Shown: positions 51,803 through 60,817, counted from the first letter of the stretch. The stretch: 64,000 nucleotides of DNA from Turicibacter sanguinis (GCF_013046825.1 NZ_CP053187.1:2328001-2392000); one strand, 5' to 3'. Notes: a model not told the origin generated them from the letters alone. Numbers and translations: made by a program.

Positions 51803-52651
51803 TTATTGTGTCACTTCTTCGATTTCAGATAAGATTCCACTTAGTTCTAAAATAAGTTCATCTAACTCAACGTATTTAGTTGAAATCGCATCTTCTGTCG
51901 CTTTTTGTTGGCGTTTTGTCTTTTTAAATGCCTCAAGGTTAGAGTCATTTGATTGAATACTTTGGCTAAATTGGGTCATAAGGTCGTTTACCTTTGAAAG
52001 CTTCAAGCTAAGTTTTGTTTGAGTCATTCCTGATTTTAAAAATCTAGAAGCTGTTTCAATCCATCCCGAGGTTTCTTGAACCTGAAGTTCTTCATTTAAT
52101 TGACTTAATGTATCGTTGAGTAAATGGTCATAGTCGGATTGGTTAGGATTTTCAACAAAAGTTGAAATCGCATGGATACAGTTCGTGATTGCGAGTAACG
52201 GAAGATCAATATTTTCTGTTTCAAGTGATTGAATTTCATTTTTAATGGTTTCAAGAGGCTCTAAATATGTTTTTTCAAGTGATTCAGTATAGGCACTACT
52301 TTCTTCAATTAAAATATTTTTTTGTATTTTTAAAATTTCCAATTCGTCTTGCGCATTTTCGACTTCTTGTCTCACTTCTTCTAAATGATCTTGCAAGATT
52401 TGTTGTTGTGAGGTAGCACCAGCTAGTGTTGGAATTGATTCATCAGGGATTAAAGGACTATAAGAAATCGGTTGACCAAAATCATCTAACTTAATGGTGA
52501 ATAAAGCGCGATTATTCATGCGATTAGCAATGAGTGAGATGTCTTTTTCTTCTAGTAAGTGAAGAGTAGGAGAGGATATTAAAAGGGGAAGGCCCAAGGC
52601 GATAACACCAGACACTAATAATAGTTTAATTAATATTTGTTTAGGTTTCAT
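51803..52651 (-). CDS. Membrane-anchored coiled-coil protein, unknown
   Basis: 282 aa from ATG 52651, 6 nt after GGAGGA. One N-terminal helix (ILIKLLLVSGVIALGLPLL, residues 5-24), then a largely helical extracytoplasmic region with coiled coils at about 80-150 (LEEVRQEVENAQDELEILKI) and 210-282 (FKKTKRQQKATEDAIS). No family recognised. Monocistronic. Confidence 0.65.
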   Translation of the reverse strand: MKPKQILIKLLLVSGVIALGLPLLISSPTLHLLEEKDISLIANRMNNRALFTIKLDDFGQPISYSPLIPDESIPTLAGATSQQQILQDHLEEVRQEVENAQDELEILKIQKNILIEESSAYTESLEKTYLEPLETIKNEIQSLETENIDLPLLAITNCIHAISTFVENPNQSDYDHLLNDTLSQLNEELQVQETSGWIETASRFLKSGMTQTKLSLKLSKVNDLMTQFSQSIQSNDSNLEAFKKTKRQQKATEDAISTKYVELDELILELSGILSEIEEVTQ

Positions 52652-52663
52652 AAAATCCTCCAT

Positions 52664-53013
52664 GTCTAAGTCTAAATGATTTTCTTATATTATGGACGAT
52701 TATAAAAATTTATAACAGAAAATATAAAAAATAGTAAAATTTAACGTTTTCAATATAGTTAACGACGAAAATCAAATTTAATGAAAGTTTAGAGTCTTAA
52801 GATGCTTCATACCAAGAAATAGGCATATCAGAGAGAAGGGTGCAGCTGTATCAATAGGAAGGTCATTTTTTAGTGAGAGACTAATTAACCTAATTTGTCT
52901 TTTATATGTTGAATTGGAAAATATTGAAAGGGTGTCGAATATTGAAGAAAAAACAATTATTTTCTATAATAAAAAAGTCTACTTTGGAATGTAAGTAGAA
53001 AAGAGGTAAAAAA
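52664..53013 (+). other. Intergenic region with promoter
   Basis: Non-coding. TTGAAG (52943-52948), 17-nt spacer, TATAAT (52966-52971) makes a good promoter for the gene at 53014. The left two thirds show nothing beyond AT-rich sequence. Confidence 0.6.
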
Positions 53014-54180
53014 ATGAGTCAACACACAAAGAAGAAGGTTAAAGCAGTTAGTTTAGAAACCTTTGTGTTTTTAGCTATTCTTCTATTTGGCTTTGGTTAT
53101 ATTGCAAGTCAAATGGGAGTCGGAATTATGTTTGAAGTCATCATGAATACGGCCCATGATTTATTGTTAAATACGGTCTTTTTCATTATGGCATTAGCCG
53201 TATTGGCAGGTGCTTTAAGTGCTTTATTATCAGAGTTTGGTGTTATTGCCTTGATCAATAAATTATTATCTGTTTTTATTAAACCATTGTATGGATTACC
53301 AGGTGCTAGTATTATTGGGGCAATTGCCACGTATTTGTCAGATAACCCTGCCATTATCTCCTTTGCAAAAGATAAGGAATTTCAAAAGTATTTCAAAGAT
53401 TATCAAATTCCCGCATTGTGTAATTTAGGAACTGCTTTTGGAATGGGGTTAATTGTGACAACCTTTATGATGTCACTTGGAACAGACTATATTTTGCCTG
53501 CTTTAATTGGAAATTTAGGAGCAATCGTTGGAAGTATTGTGAGTGTTCGATTAATGATTCACTTTACCAAAAAATATTATCATCATAACTCTTCAACATT
53601 AGAGACCATTCCTCAAAGTCAAGATTTAACACAGTATCGTGAAATTCGTGATGGAAATTTATTTCAACGTGTCTTAGATGCCATGTTAGAAGGAGGAAAA
53701 GCAGGTGTTGAAATGGGAATGTCTATTATTCCAGGCGTTTTAATTATCTGTACACTTGTGATGCTTTTAACGTTTGGTCCATCTATCGATCCGGTAACGG
53801 GGGCATCAGTTTATACAGGCGCAGCTTATGAAGGGGTTGCTTTATTACCTGCACTGGGTGAAAAATTGATGTTTATTCTAAATCCGATTTTTGGATTTAC
53901 AGACTCACAGGCTATTGCCTTTCCAATTACATCTCTTGGAGCTGTAGGAGCTGCGATGTCACTCGTTCCACGATTTATTCAAGAACAAGTCATTACACCA
54001 AATGATATTGCTGTTTTTACAGCAATGGGGATGTGCTGGAGTGGTTACCTAAGTACACATGTTGGAATGATGGATGCTTTGGGTGTTCGAAAATTAAGTA
54101 GTAAAGCCATCTTATCTCATACTATTGGAGGGATTTGTGCCGGGATGGTAGCGCATTTTATCTATTTACTAGTCGTTTAA
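53014..54180 (+). CDS. Nucleoside-recognition (gate) domain membrane protein, CD0519/CD1768-like
   Basis: 388 aa with about 9-10 helices. Two Gate-type repeats: ALSALLSEFGVIALINKLLS...LPGASIIGAIATYLSDNPAII, and GGKAGVEMGMSIIPGVLIICTLV...GFTDSQAIAFPITSLGAVGAAM. The SDNP and FTDSQ motifs sit where concentrative nucleoside transporters bind substrate. I recall similar Clostridioides proteins without known function. GAGG precedes the ATG. A transporter role is likely; the substrate is unknown. Confidence 0.8.
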   Translation: MSQHTKKKVKAVSLETFVFLAILLFGFGYIASQMGVGIMFEVIMNTAHDLLLNTVFFIMALAVLAGALSALLSEFGVIALINKLLSVFIKPLYGLPGASIIGAIATYLSDNPAIISFAKDKEFQKYFKDYQIPALCNLGTAFGMGLIVTTFMMSLGTDYILPALIGNLGAIVGSIVSVRLMIHFTKKYYHHNSSTLETIPQSQDLTQYREIRDGNLFQRVLDAMLEGGKAGVEMGMSIIPGVLIICTLVMLLTFGPSIDPVTGASVYTGAAYEGVALLPALGEKLMFILNPIFGFTDSQAIAFPITSLGAVGAAMSLVPRFIQEQVITPNDIAVFTAMGMCWSGYLSTHVGMMDALGVRKLSSKAILSHTIGGICAGMVAHFIYLLVV

Positions 54181-54196
54181 ATATCCTAGAAGAGTG

Positions 54197-54230
54197 AAAC
54201 CTATCTCAAATTTTGAGATAGGTTTTTTAT
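54197..54230 (+). terminator. Intrinsic terminator
   Basis: 13-bp stem AAACCTATCTCAA/TTGAGATAGGTTT with a T-run. Confidence 0.88.
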
Positions 54231-54345
54231 TTGAAAAGATAATTCAAAAAAATAGAACAGTGGTATAATAAAAATAGAAATTAAGCTTAAAATAAAAATT
54301 AATTAGGATTAGAAACAGGTAGAGAATAGTCGGAGGTGTAGTCTG

Positions 54346-55128
54346 TTGAAAGTGATGACATTTAATTTACGTTCTGATTCTATTTTTGATGGGAAAAATA
54401 GATGGCATAAACGTAATCACATTGTATTTGATGTAATAAAAAAGTATAACTGCGATATCATTGGTTTGCAAGAAGTGACCAATAAAATGTATAAAGATAT
54501 AGAAGAACAATTAAGTGATTATTATATCATTGGACAGCCACGATGCAAACGTTTCTTTGTGGAGCATAATAACATATTAATATCAAAACGACATGAAATT
54601 TTAGAAGAAGAGACCTTTTGGTTATCGAATCAACCTAAAAAAGTAGGGAGCTCGATTTGGTATTCAGTGTTTCCACGAATTTGTACAACAGCCAAAGTTA
54701 GACTAGATAGTGGGGAGTTGGTTCGCATTTACAACACGCATTTAGATGTTTATTTATCTCCCGCCCGCGGATATGGATTAAAAAAAATTAGTGAATACAT
54801 CGAAAGACAGCAAGAGATAGATCAAATTCCAGTAGTTTTAATGGGGGATTTTAATGCAACCCCCAATCATCGTATCATTAAGACTTTTACTGAAGGTGAA
54901 TTGAGTCATAAACGATTTGTTGCTGTTCAAGAGTATGATAAGTCGATTTATAATAAACCAACGATGGGGCGATTTAAAGATTCTGAAAAAGGGATGCATT
55001 TAGATTATATTTTCGTGTCAGAGGAATGTGCTGTATTACATGCTGAAATTATTAAGGATAATGTCAATGGACAATATCCATCAGATCATTATCCATTATT
55101 AGCTCATGTTCATGTTACACTTTCTTGA
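54346..55128 (+). CDS. Endonuclease/exonuclease/phosphatase (EEP) family protein
   Basis: 260 aa from TTG 54346, 9 nt after GGAGG. EEP catalytic motifs: MTFNLRSDS, DIIGLQEVT, YNTHLDVYL, VLMGDFNATP, HLDYIFVS and the terminal PSDHYPLLAHV. Fold shared with sphingomyelinases, DNase I and inositol phosphatases. No signal peptide, so intracellular. An extended -10 TGG-TATAAT lies at 54261-54269. The substrate cannot be told. Confidence 0.9.
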   Translation: MKVMTFNLRSDSIFDGKNRWHKRNHIVFDVIKKYNCDIIGLQEVTNKMYKDIEEQLSDYYIIGQPRCKRFFVEHNNILISKRHEILEEETFWLSNQPKKVGSSIWYSVFPRICTTAKVRLDSGELVRIYNTHLDVYLSPARGYGLKKISEYIERQQEIDQIPVVLMGDFNATPNHRIIKTFTEGELSHKRFVAVQEYDKSIYNKPTMGRFKDSEKGMHLDYIFVSEECAVLHAEIIKDNVNGQYPSDHYPLLAHVHVTLS

Positions 55129-55190
55129 AAAAAATTTTTTCGACATAAAAAAGACACAAATCGACATTAAAAATATGTGATAATGAATAT

Positions 55191-55329
55191 GTCTTGAAAA
55201 ATAAGACACTACCCTAATTTAATTGTTATGAAGTTCCCCCAAAATACTTCATAACATATTCTCTCTTTTCATCCCAATATTTATAAATCATCCCCTGTTT
55301 TTGAGGTTCCTTGTGAACCTCCTTTTTTT
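55191..55329 (+). ncRNA. Tandem small RNA, copy 1 of 3 (UCCC-motif sRNA candidate)
   Basis: Predicted transcript of about 139 nt. Extended -10 TGT-GATAAT (55176-55184); the start is placed 7 nt on. (1) 5' hairpin GTCTTG/TAAGAC (55191-55196, 55202-55207): the G-C closing pair of copies 2 and 3 is a G-U here, so pairing is kept. (2) Unpaired ACTACCCTAATT. (3) Hairpin GTTATGAAGT/ACTTCATAAC (55225-55234, 55246-55255) with an 11-nt loop exposing TCCCCC. (4) Pyrimidine-rich linker with CATCCC and CATCCCC. (5) Terminator GAGGTTC/GAACCTC (55303-55309, 55315-55321) and T7. No coding frame. The exposed UCCC motifs could pair with ribosome sites. Family not recognised. Confidence 0.82.
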
Positions 55330-55509
55330 GTTTTTTACAAGAAATAAACTGAAAAATTTTAAAAACTGATGGCTAAATTAAACACGTCTTGGAAAGATAA
55401 AAATAAAGTCTAATAAGTATTTTTTAAAATTCGACAAAAAACTCCAAATAGTAACAAAAGAACACAAAAAAGACACGTTTTTAGAAGATTAATATGCGAT
55501 AATGAGTAT

Positions 55510-55649
55510 GTCTTGAAGAACAAGACACTACCCTAATTTAATTGTTATGAAGTTCCCCCAAAATACTTCATAACATATTCTCTCTTTTCATCCCAATATT
55601 TATAAATCATCCCCTGTTTTAGGAGGTTCCTTGTGAACCTCCTTTTTAT
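55510..55649 (+). ncRNA. Tandem small RNA, copy 2 of 3
   Basis: Own promoter TGC-GATAAT (55495-55503). 5' hairpin GTCTTG-AAGAA-CAAGAC, C-loop hairpin arms 55544-55553 and 55565-55574, CATCCC and CATCCCC linker. The terminator has a longer 9-bp stem AGGAGGTTC/GAACCTCCT (55621-55629, 55635-55643). The body is nearly identical to copy 3. The DNA between copies 1 and 2 (about 180 bp) is dissimilar apart from an A-rich block before each promoter. Confidence 0.82.
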
Positions 55650-55932
55650 TTTGTTTTAGATCATGAATCAATACAATTGAAGAGGGCTTGCTGAGCCGAA
55701 GGATGCGAAATTGTGTTGTTGAATGCTAGGTATCGTCTGATAGCGAGTGACGAAATTAACTGATAGTGATATTCATTTATTAAGAAACTTTTAAAAAATC
55801 GCTGGAAAAGTGTTCTGATGGGCTTGTTTATTTCCTAAAATAAAATCTGAATACAGTCAAAAATCGTCAAAAAACTTCAAAAAAACACAGAAAGAACACA
55901 AAAATGACGTTTGAATATGTGATAATGAATAT

Positions 55933-56071
55933 GTCTTGAAGAACAAGACACTACCCTAATTTAATTGTTATGAAGTTCCCCCAAATACTTCATAACATAT
56001 TCTCTCTTTTCATCCCAATATTTATAAATCATCCCCTGTTTTATGAGGTTCCTTGTGAACCTCCTTTTTTT
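55933..56071 (+). ncRNA. Tandem small RNA, copy 3 of 3
   Basis: Own promoter TGT-GATAAT (55918-55926). Same order of parts: 5' hairpin (55933-55949), C-loop hairpin (55967-55976, 55987-55996; loop one A shorter, stem unchanged), UCCC linker, terminator (56045-56051, 56057-56063) and T7. It ends about 58 nt before the preQ1 aptamer of the que operon. The 284-bp spacer before it contains no gene; a GC-richer patch at 55680-55760 was not identified. Confidence 0.82.
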
Positions 56072-56128
56072 ATTTTTTATTTATTGTAAATTTAAGGTTT
56101 TTATGTTATAAATAGTATATTCAAATAA

Positions 56129-56170
56129 AGACAGTTCATTCAGACCATCCTGTCTCTAAACAAAACTAGG
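56129..56170 (+). promoter_or_regulatory. preQ1-I riboswitch aptamer
   Basis: P1 stem AGACAG (56129-56134) / CTGTCT (56150-56155) with the loop TTCATTCAGACCATC. An A-rich tail CTAAACAAAACTAGG follows, the part that folds back as a pseudoknot in type-I preQ1 aptamers (compare UUAACAAAACAAGG of the Thermoanaerobacter element). Location directly upstream of queD-queE-folE-queC-queF, whose product pathway makes preQ1, fits exactly. Confidence 0.85.
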
Positions 56171-56191
56171 CTCAAATAGAATGATGATATT

Positions 56192-56214
56192 GGGCGCTTT
56201 TGCGCCCTTTTTTT
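56192..56214 (+). terminator. Riboswitch-linked terminator
   Basis: GGGCGC-TTTT-GCGCCC followed by T7, 22 nt after the aptamer; the probable expression platform in the preQ1-bound state. Confidence 0.85.
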
Positions 56215-56227
56215 CTGTAAAAATCAG

Positions 56228-56278
56228 AAAGCTTCCTTTTATGTGCCGAGTTTTGCGCAAGAAGGAAGCTTTTTTTTA
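56228..56278 (+). terminator. Second leader terminator before queD
   Basis: AAAGCTTCCTT (56228-56238) / AAGGAAGCTTT (56262-56272) with a 23-nt loop and a T-run, 19 bp before the queD ATG. A second hairpin-plus-U-run between the riboswitch and the first gene is unusual. Confidence 0.7.
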
Positions 56279-56296
56279 TTGTTGAGGAGAGATTAT

Positions 56297-56725
56297 ATGT
56301 TTACTTTAAAAAGTGAAATTGAATTTGATGCAGCACATTACTTAAGTGATTATGAAGGGAAATGTCACAATATTCATGGGCATCGGTACCGAGTTGTCAT
56401 CAAAGTGTCGGCAGACTCACTGCATGAAACGGGACAATGTCGTGGGATGGTGGATGATTTTTCAACTATCAAGCAAGCCTTAAAGAAAATTCATGATTTA
56501 TTTGATCACCGATTAATTCTTGAAGAGAATGAAGAGGGAAAAGAGCTTGCTAAAAAAATAGCAGAGACAAAGCTAGGCTTTGAAATATATTTTGTTCCAT
56601 ATCGTCCAACAGCAGAGGAAATGTCGCGTGATATTTATCAGAGATTACAAAATCTAGGAATAAAGGTAACCGAAGTAGAGTTATTTGAAACGCCTAAAAA
56701 TAGTTGTATTTATACGGAGGTTTAA
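56297..56725 (+). CDS. queD: 6-Carboxy-5,6,7,8-tetrahydropterin synthase
   Basis: 142 aa from ATG 56297 (GAGGAGAG upstream); the frame extends back through the terminator but not plausibly as protein. Zinc ligands H14 (FDAAHYL), H27 and H29 (HNIHGHRY), catalytic C23. Converts dihydroneopterin triphosphate to CPH4 in queuosine precursor synthesis. First gene of the que operon under the preQ1 riboswitch. Confidence 0.93.
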   Translation: MFTLKSEIEFDAAHYLSDYEGKCHNIHGHRYRVVIKVSADSLHETGQCRGMVDDFSTIKQALKKIHDLFDHRLILEENEEGKELAKKIAETKLGFEIYFVPYRPTAEEMSRDIYQRLQNLGIKVTEVELFETPKNSCIYTEV

Positions 56726-56726
56726 G

Positions 56727-57395
56727 ATGTATCAAGTCATTGAAAAGTTTATTTCCATTGATGGTGAGGGGCCATGTGCGGGACAGTTGGCTGCCTTTAT
56801 TCGATTTAAAAATTGTAATTTAAGATGTGATTGGTGTGATACGTGCTATTCATATGATGGAAGTGTTGAAGGGGAAAATTTAAGTCCGCTAGAGATTTAT
56901 CACTTTGTTAAGGAAAATAAAGTGAATCACGTGACTTTGACAGGGGGAGAGCCGCTGATTCAACCACAGATAGAAGTTTTGATAGGGATTTTAGCAGCCG
57001 ATAAAGAGTTAACTATTCACATTGAAACCAATGGGTCTGTGAATATCCAGAGATTTAAGAAAAAGTTTTCAAAGTCTAATGTTGTTTTTATCTTAGATTA
57101 TAAATTACCAAATAGCTTAATGCAATCAAGGATGGATGATGAAAACTTTAAATGGGTGACAAAGACAGATGTTTATAAATTTGTAATTGCAAGTCAAGAA
57201 GATTTAAAAGTTGCACATGAAGTGATTAGAGAACAGGGTCTATTAGAACGTTGTCTAGTTTATTTTAGTCCGGTAGTGGATTATATTAACCCAAGTTTGA
57301 TTGTTGACTATATGAAAGATCATCAATTAAATGACGTGAGATTACAGTTACAATTGCATAAATATATTTGGCCAAAAGAAATGAGAGGTGTTTAA
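56727..57395 (+). CDS. queE: 7-Carboxy-7-deazaguanine synthase (radical SAM)
   Basis: 222 aa from ATG 56727, one base after the queD stop, with GGAGG inside que[12 protein letters not shown], then the cluster motif C30-x3-C34-x2-C37 ([12 protein letters not shown]) and [10 protein letters not shown]. It rearranges CPH4 to CDG using S-adenosylmethionine and a 4Fe-4S cluster. Confidence 0.93.
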   Translation: MYQVIEKFISIDGEGPCAGQLAAFIRFKNCNLRCDWCDTCYSYDGSVEGENLSPLEIYHFVKENKVNHVTLTGGEPLIQPQIEVLIGILAADKELTIHIETNGSVNIQRFKKKFSKSNVVFILDYKLPNSLMQSRMDDENFKWVTKTDVYKFVIASQEDLKVAHEVIREQGLLERCLVYFSPVVDYINPSLIVDYMKDHQLNDVRLQLQLHKYIWPKEMRGV

Positions 57396-57396
57396 G

Positions 57397-57990
57397 ATGA
57401 AGCGACAAATTGATACGAAACTGATTGAGCGCAGTATTAGAGATATTTTAGTTGCTCTTGGGGATGATCCAGAAAGAGAAGGATTAAAAGAAACTCCAAA
57501 ACGTGTTGCTAAAATGTTTGAGGAAGTCTTTGAGGGGATGACGTTATCTAATGACGAAATTGCAGAGTTTTTTGGAACAACTTTTGAAGATGAAGCGCTC
57601 GATGAATGTCAAAATAACTTTGTCATCATTAAAGATATTCCAATTTTTAGTTATTGTGAGCATCATTTAGCCTTAATGTATAACATGCTTGTTACAGTGG
57701 CATATTTGCCGAAAGAAAAAATAATCGGCTTAAGTAAGGTAGCGCGAATTGCAGATATGGTTGGTCGTCGATTGCAGTTACAAGAGCGTATTGGTGAGGA
57801 AATCGCCGAAATCGTTGAAAAAGTAACAGAAAGTGAGGCGATTTGTGTTTTGATTAGTGGCGAACATAGTTGTATGACTGCAAGGGGGATTAAAAAACAG
57901 GGAACGACAACCACCACAGTGACTTATCGTGGAAAGCGAATGGGGGAAGAATCAGACTTGAGACAAGAGTGTTTATTATTAATGAAATAA
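57397..57990 (+). CDS. folE: GTP cyclohydrolase I
   Basis: 197 aa from ATG 57397. FolE signatures: [20 protein letters not shown], zinc site SYCEHHL and [16 protein letters not shown]. Converts GTP to dihydroneopterin triphosphate, the entry substrate of the QueD branch as well as folate. Its place inside the que operon points to dedicated supply for deazaguanine synthesis. Confidence 0.95.
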   Translation: MKRQIDTKLIERSIRDILVALGDDPEREGLKETPKRVAKMFEEVFEGMTLSNDEIAEFFGTTFEDEALDECQNNFVIIKDIPIFSYCEHHLALMYNMLVTVAYLPKEKIIGLSKVARIADMVGRRLQLQERIGEEIAEIVEKVTESEAICVLISGEHSCMTARGIKKQGTTTTTVTYRGKRMGEESDLRQECLLLMK

Positions 57991-58004
57991 AGGAGAGAAT
58001 AAAA

Positions 58005-58664
58005 ATGAAACAGGATAAAGCGGTACTTGTTTTTAGCGGTGGTCAAGATTCAACCACATGCTTATATTGGGCACTTGAAACATTTAAAGAAGTGATTGCT
58101 GTTACGTTTGATTATGGACAACGTCATCATTTAGAACTAGAGTGTGCTAAAGCGATTTGTCAGGAACTTGGTGTTGAACATCATGTGTTAGATATGTCTT
58201 TATTAAATCAATTAGCACCCAATGCTTTAACACGAGATGAGATTAAGATTGAGTTAGGTGAAGAGGGGCAGTTACCCTCAACTTTTGTACCAGGCCGTAA
58301 TTTACTATTTTTAAGCTTTGCTGGAGTCTTAGCAAAGGTTAAAGGGGCTAAACATATTATTACAGGTGTCTGTGAAACTGATTTTTCTGGCTATCCAGAT
58401 TGTCGAGATGTTTTTATCAAGTCATTAAATGTGACATTAAATTTAAGTATGGATGATGATTTTGTGATTCATACCCCACTCATGTGGTTGAATAAAGCAC
58501 AGACTTGGGAGCTAGCAGACAAACTTGGAAAATTTGAGTATATACGAGAAAAAACTTTAACTTGCTACAATGGTATCATTGGAGATGGATGTGGTGAATG
58601 TCCAGCTTGTGTTTTAAGAAGGCGAGGACTAGAAAGTTATTTAACAACTAAAGGAGAGATTTAG
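58005..58664 (+). CDS. queC: 7-Cyano-7-deazaguanine synthase
   Basis: 219 aa from ATG 58005 (AAAGGAGAG upstream; the frame is open from 57969 without a better site). PP-loop FSGGQDSTT (S11-S16), and C-terminal zinc site [16 protein letters not shown]. Makes preQ0 from CDG and ammonia with ATP. Confidence 0.95.
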   Translation: MKQDKAVLVFSGGQDSTTCLYWALETFKEVIAVTFDYGQRHHLELECAKAICQELGVEHHVLDMSLLNQLAPNALTRDEIKIELGEEGQLPSTFVPGRNLLFLSFAGVLAKVKGAKHIITGVCETDFSGYPDCRDVFIKSLNVTLNLSMDDDFVIHTPLMWLNKAQTWELADKLGKFEYIREKTLTCYNGIIGDGCGECPACVLRRRGLESYLTTKGEI

Positions 58665-59162
58665 ATGTCAGGAAGAAAACAAGAAGAATTAAGCGAGATT
58701 ACCTTACTTGGAAATCAAGGGACAACTTATACATATAGTTATGACCCTGAAATACTAGAAGTGTTTAATAATAAACATCCTAAGAATGATTACTTTGTGA
58801 AATTTAATTGTCCAGAGTTCACAAGTTTATGTCCGATTACAGGTCAACCTGATTTTGCCACGATTTATATCAGCTATATTCCTGGAGAAAAGATGGTTGA
58901 GAGTAAATCGTTAAAATTGTATTTATTTAGCTTTAGAAATCATGGGGATTTTCATGAAGATTGTATGAATATTATCATGGAAGATTTAATTAAATTGATG
59001 GATCCGAAATATATTGAGGTTTGGGGAAAATTCACACCTCGTGGTGGAATTAGTATTGATCCTTACTGTAATTATGGACGTCCTGGAACAAAATTTGAAG
59101 AAATGGCTCAATATCGTCTGATGAACCACGATTTATATCCAGAAAAAGTAGATAATCGTTAA
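58665..59162 (+). CDS. queF: NADPH-dependent preQ0 reductase
   Basis: 165 aa, the short homomeric type. Active site [14 protein letters not shown] (C56, D63) and the QueF box [12 protein letters not shown]. It reduces preQ0 to preQ1, the ligand of the upstream riboswitch, closing the feedback loop. It starts immediately after queC. No tgt or queA in the window. Confidence 0.95.
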   Translation: MSGRKQEELSEITLLGNQGTTYTYSYDPEILEVFNNKHPKNDYFVKFNCPEFTSLCPITGQPDFATIYISYIPGEKMVESKSLKLYLFSFRNHGDFHEDCMNIIMEDLIKLMDPKYIEVWGKFTPRGGISIDPYCNYGRPGTKFEEMAQYRLMNHDLYPEKVDNR

Positions 59163-59252
59163 CTCAAATATCGCCTTTCATCCGACTATGTTTCCCTTTA
59201 AAAATGTGGTAGAATATGTCACATCAAAGGAATCGAGGAGGAGGAAAATACA

Positions 59253-60752
59253 ATGACGAAACAAGAAGCCATTCATTTTTTACAAGAACATTTAAAATCG
59301 ATGAAATATTTGGAATCAGCGATGGGGGTACTCTCTTGGGATATGGAAGTCATGGCTCCAGTCAAAGGGATTGAGTATCGAAGTGAGGTACTTGGATATT
59401 TATCGGTTGAGCATCATAAGTTAGCGACAGATACACGTATTGGTTGTGCGCTAAATGCTCTAGAAAATGAAAGTGATTTAATGCAAGTCGAGCAGAAATT
59501 AGTTGATTTTTTTAAAGATTCATTTGAAAAAAATACAAAAATTCCCGAATCATTACAACGCGATCTAACGGTAGCAACCTCTAAAGGAGGCCAATACTGG
59601 AAACAAGCGAAGGAAAAACAAGATTATAGTATCTTTAAACCGTACTTGCAAAAAGTCATTGATTTAGTTATTAAACAGGCAGAGTGTGTGGGGTATGAAG
59701 GACATATCTATAATGCGTGTCTAGATGATTTTGAAAAGGGAATGACGGTAGAGGAGTTGGATCGTATTTTTCCACCGCTACGAGATGGCTTAGTTAAGTT
59801 ATTAAATCAAATTAAAGAAAGCCGTGTGTGTATTAAACTACATCCAAGTGGGGAGTTTGATAAAGCAAGACAAGAAAAATTGACGAATCAAGTCTTAGAC
59901 ATGATGGGATATGATTATCATGAAGCAGGTCGAATCGATGAAACTGAACACCCATTCACGACCTCTCTAGGAATCGGAGACACTCGAATTACAACACATT
60001 ATTATGAAGATAATCTTGAGAGTGGTTTATTTAGTTCGATTCACGAAGGTGGACATGCAATTTATGATCAAAATATGCCACATGAACTTTCCGATTATGG
60101 TTTAGATGAGGCGCCATCTATGGGAATTCATGAATCTCAATCTCGTTTTTACGAAAACATCATTGGGCGCAGTTTGCCATTTTGGAAAGGTTATTATAAA
60201 AAATTGCAAGAATTATTTCCTGAGTATGGTTGGACCACCCTTGAAGAGTTCTATGGAATGATTAATGCTGTCAAACCTTCTTTAATTCGAACAGAAGCTG
60301 ATGAAGTCACGTATTCATTACATGTCATTATTCGTTACGAAATCGAAAAATTAATGATGAGTGGAGAAGTCACAGTGGATGAACTTCCTGCTCTTTGGAA
60401 TCAAAAGTATGAAGAATATTTAGGAATTACGCCAACAAATGATTCAGAAGGTGTCATGCAAGATGTTCACTGGTCAGAAGCATTAATTGGATACTTCCCA
60501 AGTTACGCACTCGGAAATTTATATGGTGCACAATTTTATCATCAAATGAAAAAAGAGATTCCTAACGTTGAAGAACAATTAGAAGCGGGAGATTTAAGTC
60601 AAGTCTTTATGTGGTTAAAAGAGAAAATTCATTCACAAGGAAATCTGTATTCACCAAGCGAACTGGTAGAAAAAGTGACGGGTGAGAAGTTGAATCCGAT
60701 GTATTTTCTCGATTATTTAAATGAAAAGTATTCAAAGATTTATAAATTATAA
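59253..60752 (+). CDS. M32-family metallocarboxypeptidase
   Basis: 499 aa, full length. HEGGHAIYDQ gives H264-E265-x2-H268; downstream ESQSRFYENIIGR supplies the third ligand region; late GNLYGAQFYHQM is a family motif. A cytosolic zinc (or cobalt) carboxypeptidase removing C-terminal residues. GAGGAGGAGG precedes the ATG. Single gene. Confidence 0.93.
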   Translation: MTKQEAIHFLQEHLKSMKYLESAMGVLSWDMEVMAPVKGIEYRSEVLGYLSVEHHKLATDTRIGCALNALENESDLMQVEQKLVDFFKDSFEKNTKIPESLQRDLTVATSKGGQYWKQAKEKQDYSIFKPYLQKVIDLVIKQAECVGYEGHIYNACLDDFEKGMTVEELDRIFPPLRDGLVKLLNQIKESRVCIKLHPSGEFDKARQEKLTNQVLDMMGYDYHEAGRIDETEHPFTTSLGIGDTRITTHYYEDNLESGLFSSIHEGGHAIYDQNMPHELSDYGLDEAPSMGIHESQSRFYENIIGRSLPFWKGYYKKLQELFPEYGWTTLEEFYGMINAVKPSLIRTEADEVTYSLHVIIRYEIEKLMMSGEVTVDELPALWNQKYEEYLGITPTNDSEGVMQDVHWSEALIGYFPSYALGNLYGAQFYHQMKKEIPNVEEQLEAGDLSQVFMWLKEKIHSQGNLYSPSELVEKVTGEKLNPMYFLDYLNEKYSKIYKL

Positions 60753-60775
60753 TTAAATCGTCTTTTGTTGCATAT

Positions 60776-60817
60776 ACTCCAATGATGAGCCTTTTGACTT
60801 ATGATTGGAGTTTTTTT
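60776..60817 (+). terminator. Intrinsic terminator
   Basis: 8-bp stem ACTCCAAT/ATTGGAGT, 20-nt loop, T-run. Confidence 0.7.

Noticed and set aside
55680-55760. Lysine-riboswitch-like strings in the spacer between sRNA copies 2 and 3
   Set aside because: GCTGAGCCGAAGG and similar strings look familiar, but the ordered helices of a lysine aptamer could not be built and no lysine gene follows.
55141-56075. CRISPR array
   Set aside because: The repeat units are about 140 bp, only three, with promoters and terminators inside each unit and unequal spacers; no cas genes are nearby.
56243-56296. N-terminal extension of queD
   Set aside because: The frame is open, but it would translate the terminator hairpin; a GAGGAG site sits directly before the ATG at 56297, where family homology begins.
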